The notes under the pieces were generated by a model that worked only from the letters and a program-made list of their open reading frames with translations, ran no database searches and had not been told where the DNA came from. A stretch of DNA of 64,000 bases from Chitinophagaceae bacterium. GTDB taxonomy: Bacteria; Bacteroidota; Bacteroidia; Chitinophagales; Chitinophagaceae. Where the stretch lies: assembly GCA_004028795.1 (NCBI GenBank), contig SAIW01000008.1:248001-312000 (forward strand). The letters run 5' to 3'. This document shows, piece after piece, positions 36,871-47,721 of this stretch. Made by a program: the position numbers and the translations under genes. Position 1 is the first letter of the stretch; the number at the start of each line of letters is the position of its first letter.

Positions 36871-36961
36871 TTTGTTTAACTTTAGATATTAATAAATTAA
36901 ACAAAAAAATTTTGTCAGCAATCTATTTTGTTTAATTTTACGTATCTAAAAGTTAAACAAA
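36871..36961 (+). promoter_or_regulatory. Array of four TTTGTTTAAYTTT-like operator arms
   Basis: Between the MerR gene and the sigma gene lie two nested inverted repeats. The outer arms are tttgtttaactttagata (36871-36888) and tatctaaaagttaaacaaa (36943-36961), which match except for one extra base. The inner arms are aaattaaacaaaa (36894-36906) and ttttgtttaattt (36926-36938), perfect complements. Thus the same 12-13 base word occurs four times in alternating orientation, the last copy ending 5 bases before the sigma ATG. This is a likely operator set for the CarH-like regulator. Confidence 0.75.
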
Positions 36962-36966
36962 ATACT

Positions 36967-37473
36967 ATGTCAACTTTTGAATTTAATGAATTGTTATTGA
37001 GCAATGCACAGCATTTAAAGCCTTTTGCACTATCACTTACAAGAGATAATGAAGAAGCAAAAGAGCTACTGCAGGAAACATTTTACAGGGCTTTGGCAAA
37101 TAAGGACAAGTATAATAATGGAACCAATTTGAAAGCCTGGCTTTTTACTATTATGAGAAACATTTTTATTAACTCTTATAACAGTAAAGCAAGAAGAAAC
37201 ACTACACTTACAGACACTTCTTCAAGTATGCAGCTTGTAAATGCGGTAAGTACAGCTGTTGTTAACAATGCAGTCACTGATATTAATGTAAAAGAAATCA
37301 AAAAGGCTATTTACGCGTTACCCGAAATTTTTAAAAACCCTTTTGAGTTGTATTTCAACGGTTATCGCTATCATGAAATAGCAGATATATTAAAAGAACC
37401 TTTAGGTACCATTAAAAGCCGTATACACTTCGCCAGAAAAATTTTACAAAACCAAATTGAGCGTGCAGCCTAA
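36967..37473 (+). CDS. ECF-type RNA polymerase sigma factor
   Basis: A 168-residue sigma-70-like protein with region 2 (AKELLQETFYRALANKDKYN, about 26-45, then LKAWLFTIMRNIFINSY) and region 4 (FELYFNGYRYHEIADILKEP, about 126-145, then LGTIKSRIHFARKIL). It belongs to the ECF group and would direct polymerase to a dedicated promoter. The frame begins at 36928 within the operator array, but the ATG at 36967 fits the family. No anti-sigma gene is adjacent. Expression is likely controlled by the upstream regulator. It overlaps crtI by 17 bases, so carotenoid genes are co-transcribed. Confidence 0.88.
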   Translation: MSTFEFNELLLSNAQHLKPFALSLTRDNEEAKELLQETFYRALANKDKYNNGTNLKAWLFTIMRNIFINSYNSKARRNTTLTDTSSSMQLVNAVSTAVVNNAVTDINVKEIKKAIYALPEIFKNPFELYFNGYRYHEIADILKEPLGTIKSRIHFARKILQNQIERAA

Positions 37474-38947
37474 AAAAGTAATTATAATAGGGGCAGGTTT
37501 TTCAGGTCTATCGACAGCTGCATTTATGGCTAAAGCAGGTTGGAAAGTTACCGTTATTGAAAAACATTCTACAGCCGGCGGAAGAGCAAGACAATTAATT
37601 GAAGATGGTTTTGTATTTGATATGGGTCCAAGCTGGTATTGGATGCCCGATGTTTTTGATAGATATTTTAATCAATTCGGGAAGAAGGTTAGCGATTATT
37701 ATTCTTTGAAAAGATTAGACCCTTCTTACACAGTTTATTGGGAAGATGGTAAAACAGATATTCCGGCAGATTATAATGCATTGAAAAAACTATTCAATTC
37801 TATTGAAGAAGGTAGTGCAGAAAAATTAGATGCTTTTTTAAAGGAAGCTGCTTATAAATACGAAGTAGGAATAAGCAAATTAGTTTTTAAACCGGGCCAA
37901 TCTATATCAGAGTTTTTAGATATTGATTTAGTTAAAGGTATATTTAAGTTAGATGTTTTTAATTCAGTAAAAAGCCATGTGGCTAAATACTTCAGTAATA
38001 AAAAATTACAACAGATACTTGAGTTTCCCGTTCTTTTTTTAGGGGCTTTGGCAGAAAAAATTCCTGCTTTATACAGCCTGATGAATTATGCAGATATAAA
38101 AGGCGGTACATGGTATCCGGAAGGTGGCATGTACAAAATTGTTGAGGCAATGTACAAACTGGCAACGGAATTAGGTGTTGAGTTTTATTTTAATGAAAGT
38201 TTAGAAGCCTTCAATTTATCAGCAAACAAAATTCAATCTGTTACAACCAACCGCGATGGAAATAAAAAAGTATATAAAGCTGATGTTGTAATAAGCGGAG
38301 CAGATTATCATCATACAGAAAACCTCTTACCCGTTCATTTTCAATCATACTCAAAAAAGTATTGGGATACCAGAACTATGGCTCCAAGCTGTTTATTGTA
38401 TTATGTAGGGTTAAACAAAAAGCTTGAAAATATTCAACATCACTCTTTATTTTTTGATACTTCTTTCGAAGTTCATGGAAAAGAAATTTATGAAACCAAG
38501 CAATGGCCAGGTAACCCTTTATTCTATGTATGTACAGCTTCCGCTTCAGACAATACAATCGCACCGGAAGGTTATGAAAATTTATTTTTCTTAATTCCCG
38601 TAGCAACAGGTTTACAAAATGATACTGATGAATTGAGAGATAAATACTTTAAGCTGATTGTAGAAAGAATGGAAAAGCTTACGCAGCAAAGTATTCAGCC
38701 ACATATTGTTTATAAAAAATCATTTGCAGTAAGCGATTTTATCAGTGAATACAACTCTTTTAAAGGCAATGCTTATGGCTTGGCAAATACTTTACTGCAA
38801 ACAAGTATCTTAAAACCATCCTGTAAAAGTAAAAAGGTTGGTAATCTTTTTTATACCGGTCAGTTAACGGTTCCGGGCCCCGGAGTACCACCAAGCTTAA
38901 TAAGCGGGGAAATAGTGGCAGCACAGGTGCAGAAAGATTTTGCGTGA
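37457..38947 (+). CDS. crtI: Phytoene desaturase
   Basis: CrtI converts phytoene to lycopene or neurosporene with FAD. A 496-residue flavoprotein starting with VIIIGAGFSGLSTAAFMAKA (about 8-27) and EKHSTAGGRAR, and ending PGPGVPPSLISGEIVAAQV, the carotenoid-desaturase C-terminal signature. The start is TTG 37457 (or GTG 37463), inside the end of the sigma gene. crtB follows after about 54 bases. Confidence 0.94.
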   Translation: MSVQPKKVIIIGAGFSGLSTAAFMAKAGWKVTVIEKHSTAGGRARQLIEDGFVFDMGPSWYWMPDVFDRYFNQFGKKVSDYYSLKRLDPSYTVYWEDGKTDIPADYNALKKLFNSIEEGSAEKLDAFLKEAAYKYEVGISKLVFKPGQSISEFLDIDLVKGIFKLDVFNSVKSHVAKYFSNKKLQQILEFPVLFLGALAEKIPALYSLMNYADIKGGTWYPEGGMYKIVEAMYKLATELGVEFYFNESLEAFNLSANKIQSVTTNRDGNKKVYKADVVISGADYHHTENLLPVHFQSYSKKYWDTRTMAPSCLLYYVGLNKKLENIQHHSLFFDTSFEVHGKEIYETKQWPGNPLFYVCTASASDNTIAPEGYENLFFLIPVATGLQNDTDELRDKYFKLIVERMEKLTQQSIQPHIVYKKSFAVSDFISEYNSFKGNAYGLANTLLQTSILKPSCKSKKVGNLFYTGQLTVPGPGVPPSLISGEIVAAQVQKDFA

Positions 38948-38952
38948 AAAGT

Positions 38953-38964
38953 AGTTAAACAAAA
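38953..38964 (+). promoter_or_regulatory. Isolated copy of the carotenoid operator word upstream of crtB
   Basis: The crtI-crtB gap contains agttaaacaaaa, identical to the right outer arm of the array before the sigma gene. It may be a secondary regulator site or chance. No second arm is evident. Confidence 0.4.
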
Positions 38965-39001
38965 ACTATGATTGATTGTTTTATTAAATAATTTTATCAG
39001 T

Positions 39002-39844
39002 GTGACAAACATTAACCTTTTTAATAAACTAAGCGAAAACTGTAGTCGTAATACAACACTGTATTACAGTACAAGTTTTTTCTCTGCCATAAACCATCTG
39101 CACAAAGATTTAAGGCAGCCCGTTTATAATATTTATGGTTTTGTTCGTTTGGCAGATGAAATTGTAGATACCTTTCATGCTTTTGATAAAAAACAATTAT
39201 TGCAAGAGTTTAAGCAAGATACTTTTACTGCTATTGAAAGAGGTATTAGTTTAAACCCGGTATTAAACAGTTTTCAGCAAACAGTAAATAAATATAATAT
39301 TGAGCATGAATTGATAGTTGCTTTTTTTAATAGCATGGAAATGGATTTGCAGAAAATTGAATATTCAAAAGCACAGTATAACGAATATATTTATGGTAGT
39401 GCAGAAGTAGTGGGTTTAATGTGTTTGTATGTTTTTTGCGACGGAAACAAAGAAGCCTATAATAAATTAAAATCTGCTGCCAGAAGCTTAGGTGCTGCAT
39501 TTCAAAAGATTAACTTTTTAAGAGATATTAAAGCAGATTATGAAGGGCTAAGCAGAATGTATTTCCCTGACTGCGATTTTAAAAACTTTTCCTGTGCTGA
39601 TAAACTTGCAATAGAAAAAGATATTGAACAGGATTTTTCAGGTGCTTATTCAGGTATTATTCAACTGCCCGTAAAAGCAAGGTTCGGTGTATTTGTTGCT
39701 TATAAATATTATTACTCTTTATTTAAAAAGATAAAAAAACTACAACCTCAAAAAGTTTTGCATCAAAGAATCAGAATACCTGATTATGCAAAAACATTAA
39801 TTCTTGCAAAGGCAGGGCTTCGCAATCAATTAAATATTTTTTAA
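39002..39844 (+). CDS. crtB: Phytoene synthase
   Basis: CrtB joins two geranylgeranyl diphosphates into phytoene. The protein of about 280 residues has YSTSFFSAI near the N-terminus, the first Asp-rich motif in RLADEIVDT, and the second in FLRDIKADYEGLSRMYFP. The frame opens at TTG 38972. A GTG at 39002 gives an N-terminus more like other Bacteroidota CrtB, so the start is uncertain by 30 bases. It sits between crtI and idi. Confidence 0.92.
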   Translation: MTNINLFNKLSENCSRNTTLYYSTSFFSAINHLHKDLRQPVYNIYGFVRLADEIVDTFHAFDKKQLLQEFKQDTFTAIERGISLNPVLNSFQQTVNKYNIEHELIVAFFNSMEMDLQKIEYSKAQYNEYIYGSAEVVGLMCLYVFCDGNKEAYNKLKSAARSLGAAFQKINFLRDIKADYEGLSRMYFPDCDFKNFSCADKLAIEKDIEQDFSGAYSGIIQLPVKARFGVFVAYKYYYSLFKKIKKLQPQKVLHQRIRIPDYAKTLILAKAGLRNQLNIF

Positions 39845-39912
39845 GTTTATTATTTTTTAGCAAGCCTTTTTTATAATATTAGTTTGTTATTTTGAGCTAA
39901 AGATTATTACCG

Positions 39913-40446
39913 ATGGAATATGTGGTTTTAGTAGATGAAAATGATAAGGCATTAGGAAGAATGGAAAAAATGGAAGCTCATGAAAAAGGCTTACTTCACA
40001 GGGCTTTCAGCGTTTTTATTTTTAATACAAAAGGGGAATTGTTATTACAGCAAAGGGCATTAAATAAGTATCACAGTGGTGGTTTATGGACAAATACCTG
40101 TTGCAGCCATCCACGCCCTGAAGAAGAAACAATAAATGCAGCAAGCAGAAGATTGTATGAAGAAATGGGGTTAAAAATACCGTTGATTAAAATATTCGAT
40201 TTTGTTTACAAAGCATCTTTCAACAATGGGTTAACAGAATATGAATTTGACCATGTTTTCATTGGCTACTCAGATGAAAAACCTGATATCAATATTGCTG
40301 AAGTTGAAAATTACGCATACAGAAGTATAGATGCTATTGCCAAAATAATAGAATTAGTTCCGGAGTTTTATACAGAGTGGTTTTTAATAGCGTTTCCAAA
40401 AATTTATGATTGGTGGAAGCAACAAACATTCCCTAAAACAATATAG
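39913..40446 (+). CDS. idi: Isopentenyl-diphosphate delta-isomerase, type I
   Basis: Idi interconverts isopentenyl and dimethylallyl diphosphate. A 177-residue Nudix-fold enzyme with HRAFSVFIFN, the Cys-containing GGLWTNTCCSHPRPEEE (about 57-73) and ASRRLYEEMG. The active-site Cys and Glu are in place. It supplies precursors for the carotenoid pathway encoded around it. Its TAG overlaps the GTG of the next gene by one base. Confidence 0.95.
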   Translation: MEYVVLVDENDKALGRMEKMEAHEKGLLHRAFSVFIFNTKGELLLQQRALNKYHSGGLWTNTCCSHPRPEEETINAASRRLYEEMGLKIPLIKIFDFVYKASFNNGLTEYEFDHVFIGYSDEKPDINIAEVENYAYRSIDAIAKIIELVPEFYTEWFLIAFPKIYDWWKQQTFPKTI

Positions 40447-41954
40447 TGTTACCTAAAAAAGCTATTATTATCGGTTCCGGCGTTGCAGGCTTAGCATCTG
40501 CTATAAGGCTTGCTGTGCAAGATTTTGAGGTTATAGTATTTGAAAAGAACAATTACCCGGGAGGTAAATTGTCAGACTTTTATAAAGATGGTTTCCATTT
40601 TGATGCCGGCCCGAGTTTATTTGTGCAACCGCAAAACATAGAAGAATTATTTGCAATAGCAAATGAAAACATCGAAAACTATTTTTCTTACGAGCCTGTT
40701 CCCATTGCTTGTAAATATTTTTATGAAGATGGAACAATTATTAATGCTCCATCAAATACTAACCTGCTTGCAAAAGAATTACATGAACAATTAGGCGAAG
40801 ATGAAAATGCAGTAAAAGCGTATTTGCAACAATCTTCAAACATTTATGAAAATATAGGAACTGTATTCTTAAACTTTTCTTTACACAAAACAGCTACTTT
40901 ATTTCAATCAGCAATAATAAAAGCTATCAGGAAGAGTAAACTAAGGTATTTGTTTACCAGTATGAACAGTGAAAACAAACATTTCTTTAAGAATGAAAAA
41001 ACTGTTCAATTGTTTAACAGATATGCAACCTACAATGGTAGCAATCCTTATAAGGCTCCGGCAATGCTTACACTTATTCCTGATTTGGAATTTAATAACG
41101 GAGTGTTTTATCCTAAAGGTGGTATGATTAGCATTACAAAAGCCTTATACCAATTAGCTTTAAAGAAAGGGGTACAATTTCATTTTAACGCATCGGTAAA
41201 AAAAATTATTGAAACAGATGGTATTGTAAAAGGGGTTGTGGTTAATGATAAAAACTACTTTGCAGATATAGTAGTAAGTAATGTTGATGCATATTTTACT
41301 TATAAAAATTTATTAGGTAAAACTGAAAGAGCTTTAAAAATTTTAAAACAGGAACGTAGCAGCAGTGCCGTTATTTTTTATTGGGGAATAAACAAAAACT
41401 TCGATGAGTTAGAGCTGCATAATATTTTCTTCAGTAAAAATTATAAAGCAGAGTTCGATAGTTTATTTACAACAAAAAAAGTTTATAACGACCCTACTGT
41501 TTATATAAACATAACATCTAAATTAGAACCATCACAACATGCACCTGGGCAAAAAGAAAACTGGTTTGTAATGGTAAATGCACCTGCTAACATCGGGCAA
41601 AACTGGGGTGAGTATAAAAATATTTACCGTAAAGCTATTATTGATAAGCTAAACAATATTTTGAAGATTGATGTTGAACCATTAATAATAACAGAAGAAA
41701 TTTTAGACCCTGTAACTATTGAAAATAAAACTTCATCTTATACAGGTTCTTTATACGGCACATCTTCAAACTCAAGGTTAGCAGCCTTTTTAAGGCACCC
41801 CAACTTTTCAAAATCAATTAAAGGTTTATATTTTGTTGGTGGTAGTGTTCACCCGGGCGGCGGTATTCCCTTATGCTTACACAGTGCAAAAATTATGAGC
41901 CATCTGGTTGCCAAAGACTTTAAAACAAAGAAACATTTTGAAGCTCATCATTAA
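40446..41954 (+). CDS. crtD: Second CrtI-family carotenoid desaturase (CrtD-like)
   Basis: A 502-residue flavoprotein with AIIIGSGVAGLASAIRLA (about 6-23), EKNNYPGGKLSD and C-terminal GSVHPGGGIPLCLHSAKIM. Bacteroidota operons with crtB, cruF and crtY often carry two CrtI-type genes. The second is usually a 3',4'-desaturase acting on 1'-hydroxylated carotenoids (CrtD). This assignment is based on context and the GGSVHPGGGIP ending. It starts with GTG overlapping the idi stop. Confidence 0.82.
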   Translation: MLPKKAIIIGSGVAGLASAIRLAVQDFEVIVFEKNNYPGGKLSDFYKDGFHFDAGPSLFVQPQNIEELFAIANENIENYFSYEPVPIACKYFYEDGTIINAPSNTNLLAKELHEQLGEDENAVKAYLQQSSNIYENIGTVFLNFSLHKTATLFQSAIIKAIRKSKLRYLFTSMNSENKHFFKNEKTVQLFNRYATYNGSNPYKAPAMLTLIPDLEFNNGVFYPKGGMISITKALYQLALKKGVQFHFNASVKKIIETDGIVKGVVVNDKNYFADIVVSNVDAYFTYKNLLGKTERALKILKQERSSSAVIFYWGINKNFDELELHNIFFSKNYKAEFDSLFTTKKVYNDPTVYINITSKLEPSQHAPGQKENWFVMVNAPANIGQNWGEYKNIYRKAIIDKLNNILKIDVEPLIITEEILDPVTIENKTSSYTGSLYGTSSNSRLAAFLRHPNFSKSIKGLYFVGGSVHPGGGIPLCLHSAKIMSHLVAKDFKTKKHFEAHH

Positions 41955-42618
41955 AAATAATATTGCCTTATTTATCGCCATTCTTTTTCATGTTTGCGGT
42001 GCAGCAGGTATTTTATTTTCTCCTTATAAACAATGGTTCATCAGCAATACAACAACCAATCTTATTATCATGTTTGTATTGTTATTAGTAACACAAAAGG
42101 TTAATCTGCATTTTATTCTCTTTACCATAATTGCTTTTGTTGTGGGAATGGTTACAGAAACTATTGGTGTTAAAACGGGTATCCTGTTCGGCAGTTACCA
42201 TTACGGCAGTGTTATGGGTTATCAATTAAACGGAGTTCCTTTATTAATAGGAATTAACTGGGCAATAACTGTTTTTTGTTGTTGTACAATGATATATAAG
42301 GTTGAAAGTTTTTTAATGAAACGTCTGTCCGATGCTGCTAAGATTTCTACTGCTATAAGTACCCTTTCATTTATTATTGATGTTGGTTTACTGGCCACCT
42401 TATTCGATTATATTATAGAACCCGTTGCTGTTAAATTAGGTTATTGGCAGTGGCATTCAACTCACATCCCGCGTTTAAATTATGTTTGCTGGTTTATGAT
42501 AAGTGCAGCTTTAGCATTGGTTTTCAGAAAATTAAAGTTTAATAAGCACAACCAATTTGCCATCCATTTGTTTATTATTCAATTACTTTTCTTCTTTGCA
42601 TTAAGTATTTATTTGTAA
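41938..42618 (+). CDS. cruF: Carotenoid biosynthesis membrane protein (CruF-like)
   Basis: A protein of about 226 residues with seven hydrophobic helices and the family motifs GVKTGILFGSYHYG and DYIIEPVAVKLGYW. It matches the Caroten_synth/CruF group, 1',2'-hydratases that add a tertiary hydroxyl to the psi end of lycopene or gamma-carotene. The start is probably TTG at 41938, overlapping the preceding gene by 17 bases. It is followed by crtZ with a one-base overlap. Confidence 0.85.
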   Translation: MKLIIKNNIALFIAILFHVCGAAGILFSPYKQWFISNTTTNLIIMFVLLLVTQKVNLHFILFTIIAFVVGMVTETIGVKTGILFGSYHYGSVMGYQLNGVPLLIGINWAITVFCCCTMIYKVESFLMKRLSDAAKISTAISTLSFIIDVGLLATLFDYIIEPVAVKLGYWQWHSTHIPRLNYVCWFMISAALALVFRKLKFNKHNQFAIHLFIIQLLFFFALSIYL

Positions 42619-43094
42619 TGATTATTCTGTACATACTAATAACACTGTTAACCTTCTGTATTATGGAAGGTATTACATGGCTTACACATAAATATGTTAT
42701 GCATGGGTTTCTTTGGTACCTGCATAAAGACCATCACCAACCACAGGGACATTTGCTTGAAAAAAACGATGCATTCTTTTTAATCTTCGCTATACCAAGT
42801 TGGTTATGTATTATGCTGGGTTTACAACATCAAAATTATTGGGCTGCTGCAATTGGCTTTGGCATTGCATTGTATGGGTTTGCTTATTTTTTAGTGCATG
42901 AAGTAATTATTCATCAACGTTTTAAATGGTTTACCAGAACTAATAACAAATACATAAGAGCCATACGTTGGGCACACAAAATGCATCATAAGCATTTAGA
43001 TAAATATGAAGGTGAGAGTTTTGGTATGCTTATCGTAGCAAAAAAGTATTGGGATAAAATACGAAAAGACGATAGCATTAGAAATAATGGGTAG
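42618..43094 (+). CDS. crtZ: Beta-carotene hydroxylase
   Basis: CrtZ hydroxylates the beta-ionone ring at C3. The 158-residue membrane protein shows the di-iron His boxes HKYVMH (24-29), HKDHH (36-40), HEVIIH and HKMHH near residues 94-123, as in fatty-acid-hydroxylase-type CrtZ. Its ATG overlaps the cruF stop. With one cyclised end it would give a 3-hydroxylated monocyclic carotenoid. Confidence 0.94.
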   Translation: MIILYILITLLTFCIMEGITWLTHKYVMHGFLWYLHKDHHQPQGHLLEKNDAFFLIFAIPSWLCIMLGLQHQNYWAAAIGFGIALYGFAYFLVHEVIIHQRFKWFTRTNNKYIRAIRWAHKMHHKHLDKYEGESFGMLIVAKKYWDKIRKDDSIRNNG

Positions 43095-43206
43095 TCGACA
43101 GCAGTGCATGTATTAAACTTTTGTTGCAGTTTATCCTGAACTTAGTCAAAGGACATGCTTGTACGTTTATAACAGTATTCATCTTTTCATTTCCTTGTAA
43201 ATTAAT
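43095..43206. repeat. Gap with degenerate interspersed-repeat-like sequence
   Basis: The crtZ-crtY gap holds ttatcctgaacttagtcaaagg followed by catgcttgtacgttt. The first part resembles the tcctgaac...tcgaagg element scattered in many Bacteroidota genomes, and the second shares cttgtacgtt with 59890-59899. It is a possible decayed repeat. Confidence 0.3.
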
Positions 43207-44361
43207 TTGACTTCTTCTTACGATTATATTATTTCAGGAGCAGGTTGTGCAGGTTTAAGCTTATTGTACAGAATGCTGCAGGAGCCTGTATTGCAGCATA
43301 AAAAGATTCTTGTAATAGACAATGCTCCCAAAACAAAAAACGACAGAACCTGGTGCTTTTGGGAAAAAGAGAATAGCATATTCCAAAGTATTATTCATCA
43401 TCAATGGGATCAATTAAACTTCAGAAGCAATACTTATAATGCAGTATTGAATATTGAGCCTTACAACTATAAAATGTTGCAGGGCTTAGACTTTTATAAT
43501 TATGTAATGCAGGCTGCACAAGCTTTTCCCAATGTTAAGTTTATTTATGAAACTGTTACAGAAATAAAGTCTCATCAAGCTAATGCAGTTGTAATTACTA
43601 ATGCAAATGTTTATTCTGCACAATATGTTTTTAATTCAATCATATTCTCCAAACAAAAAATAACTAAAGGTTTATTACAGCATTTTAAAGGATGGTTAAT
43701 TAAAACAGAAGAACCTGTATTTAATGCATCAGTCGCAACCTTTATGGATTTTACGGTTAGCCAACAACATGGAACAACATTTATGTATGTATTACCAACA
43801 GGTAATAATGTTGCCTTAGTTGAGTACACATTATTTACTGAGGAATTATTGAAGGAAGATGATTACAATAATGCGTTAAAAAATTACATTCATCAACAAT
43901 TACAGATTACTCAATTTGAGTTATTGCATGAAGAATTTGGTGTTATTCCAATGACTGCACACTCATTTGTACGAACTGACGGGAATATTGTAAACATTGG
44001 CACTGCTGGCGGAGATACGAAAGGAAGCAGTGGCTATACTTTCCAATTTATACAAAAAAGAACAGCACAAATAGTTACATCAGTAGTTAAAAATCAACAT
44101 CCGTTTAAGAAGGCTTCTTTTGTAAAAAGGAAGTTTAAATTGTATGACGATGTATTGCTTGATGTGTTGCAAAACAAAAAGATGAAAGGAGCTGAGTTGT
44201 TTACCTGCATCTTCCAAAAAAATAACCCTCAAACTGTTTTACAATTTTTAGATAATGAAACCGGGTTATTGCAGGATTTAAAAATTATGAGCAGTGTACC
44301 CATGAAAATATTTTTACCTGTTGCAATTAAAAAAATCTTTCAGGCAATCTTTAATAATTAA
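43207..44361 (+). CDS. crtY: Lycopene beta-cyclase
   Basis: CrtY forms the beta-ionone ring on lycopene. A 384-residue flavoprotein with YIISGAGCAGLSLLYRML (about 7-24), NDRTWCFWE (about 46-54), and GTAGGDTKGSSGYTFQ (about 264-279). The start is TTG 43207. The 3' end runs 11 bases into the convergent oxyR gene. It is the last gene of the carotenoid operon. Confidence 0.93.
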   Translation: MTSSYDYIISGAGCAGLSLLYRMLQEPVLQHKKILVIDNAPKTKNDRTWCFWEKENSIFQSIIHHQWDQLNFRSNTYNAVLNIEPYNYKMLQGLDFYNYVMQAAQAFPNVKFIYETVTEIKSHQANAVVITNANVYSAQYVFNSIIFSKQKITKGLLQHFKGWLIKTEEPVFNASVATFMDFTVSQQHGTTFMYVLPTGNNVALVEYTLFTEELLKEDDYNNALKNYIHQQLQITQFELLHEEFGVIPMTAHSFVRTDGNIVNIGTAGGDTKGSSGYTFQFIQKRTAQIVTSVVKNQHPFKKASFVKRKFKLYDDVLLDVLQNKKMKGAELFTCIFQKNNPQTVLQFLDNETGLLQDLKIMSSVPMKIFLPVAIKKIFQAIFNN

Positions 44362-45286
44362 TATCTACCACTTTTTTGTTTTGCAGTTGCTGCATCGGCT
44401 TTGGTATAATAGTTAATATTTCCGCTCTTAAAGTTTGAATAATTTTTGTTTTAATATGGTTACGATGTGTAACCAAACTTACCTCTCTTGCAGGTGTTGG
44501 CTTCTGCAATCGTTTAATTAATTTCATTTGTTGTTTTGTAAATTCCTGTATTGCCAGCTCCGGCAGAATGGTTATTCCATCGCTTTTATCAACCATTCTT
44601 TTTAATGTTTCAATGTTCCCTGTTTCGTATTTAAAATTAAAATCGTTGGTTTTTTTCAATTCGCATAAGTTCAATATTTGTGAGCGAAAGCAATGACCTT
44701 CTTCCAATAACCACAGCTCATTCGGGTTTATTTCTTTCGGTAAAATATATTGTTTGTTAAACAATGCGTTTTTAGCAGATACATACACAAACAGTTCTTC
44801 ATAAAAAAGCACTTCTTCTTTTATTGAAGCATCATTTAATGGTGTTACAACAACACCGCAATCTAAACGGTTATGTTTTAATTCAGTAATTACATCTTCC
44901 GTTATGTATTCTTTAATAACAAGATTTAACTGCGGATATTTCCCCTTCATTATTTTATACAACTGAGGAATTAAATAAGGTGCTAATGTTGGAATAAAAC
45001 CAATGCGTAATTCGCCGGAAAGTGTATGTTGCTGTTCGCTGATTAGCTGTTTAATAACTCCCGCTTCACTGAGAATTTTTCTTGCCTGAGCTATAATTTC
45101 AGTGCCTATTGCTGTTGGTATTACCGGTTGTTTTGTTCTGTCAAAAATCTTCACACCCAACTCTTCTTCTAATTTCTGAATCTGCATACTTAAAGTTGGT
45201 TGCGTAACAAAACAATTCTCAGCGGCGAATGCAAAATGCCTGTGGGTATCTAACGCAATAATGTATTCAAGTTGTATTAATGTCAT
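44351..45286 (-). CDS. oxyR: Hydrogen-peroxide-responsive LysR regulator OxyR
   Basis: A 311-residue LysR-type protein with the N-terminal winged helix (FVTQPTLSMQIQKLEEELG, about 26-44) and a substrate domain. The redox pair is present: GHCFRSQILNLC places cysteines at residues 199 and 208, the same spacing and numbering as the C199-C208 disulfide of E. coli OxyR. It therefore should sense peroxide and activate katG, transcribed divergently 112 bases away. It converges with crtY with an 11-base overlap. Confidence 0.93.
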   Translation of the reverse strand: MTLIQLEYIIALDTHRHFAFAAENCFVTQPTLSMQIQKLEEELGVKIFDRTKQPVIPTAIGTEIIAQARKILSEAGVIKQLISEQQHTLSGELRIGFIPTLAPYLIPQLYKIMKGKYPQLNLVIKEYITEDVITELKHNRLDCGVVVTPLNDASIKEEVLFYEELFVYVSAKNALFNKQYILPKEINPNELWLLEEGHCFRSQILNLCELKKTNDFNFKYETGNIETLKRMVDKSDGITILPELAIQEFTKQQMKLIKRLQKPTPAREVSLVTHRNHIKTKIIQTLRAEILTIIPKPMQQLQNKKVVDINY

Positions 45287-47621
<2,335 letters not shown>

Positions 47622-47646
47622 TAAACTTATTCTGTTTTTAATTTTT

Positions 47647-47681
47647 AAAAAAGGTAGTTGTTTTAAATAACTACCTTTTTT
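47647..47681 (+). terminator. Terminator after katG
   Basis: A hairpin pairs aaaaaaggtagtt (47647-47659) with aactacctttttt (47669-47681), and T residues close the 3' arm. It separates katG from the GH32 gene. Confidence 0.8.
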
Positions 47682-47721
47682 ATTGAAACACAGTTTATTA
47701 ATTTTAAAAGAAAAATTGCTT

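Noticed and set aside
36901-36940. A Bacteroidota -33/-7 promoter (TTTG and TAnnTTTG) for the sigma gene
   Set aside because: A tattttg word is present, but no TTTG box occurs at the required distance, so I did not call a promoter.
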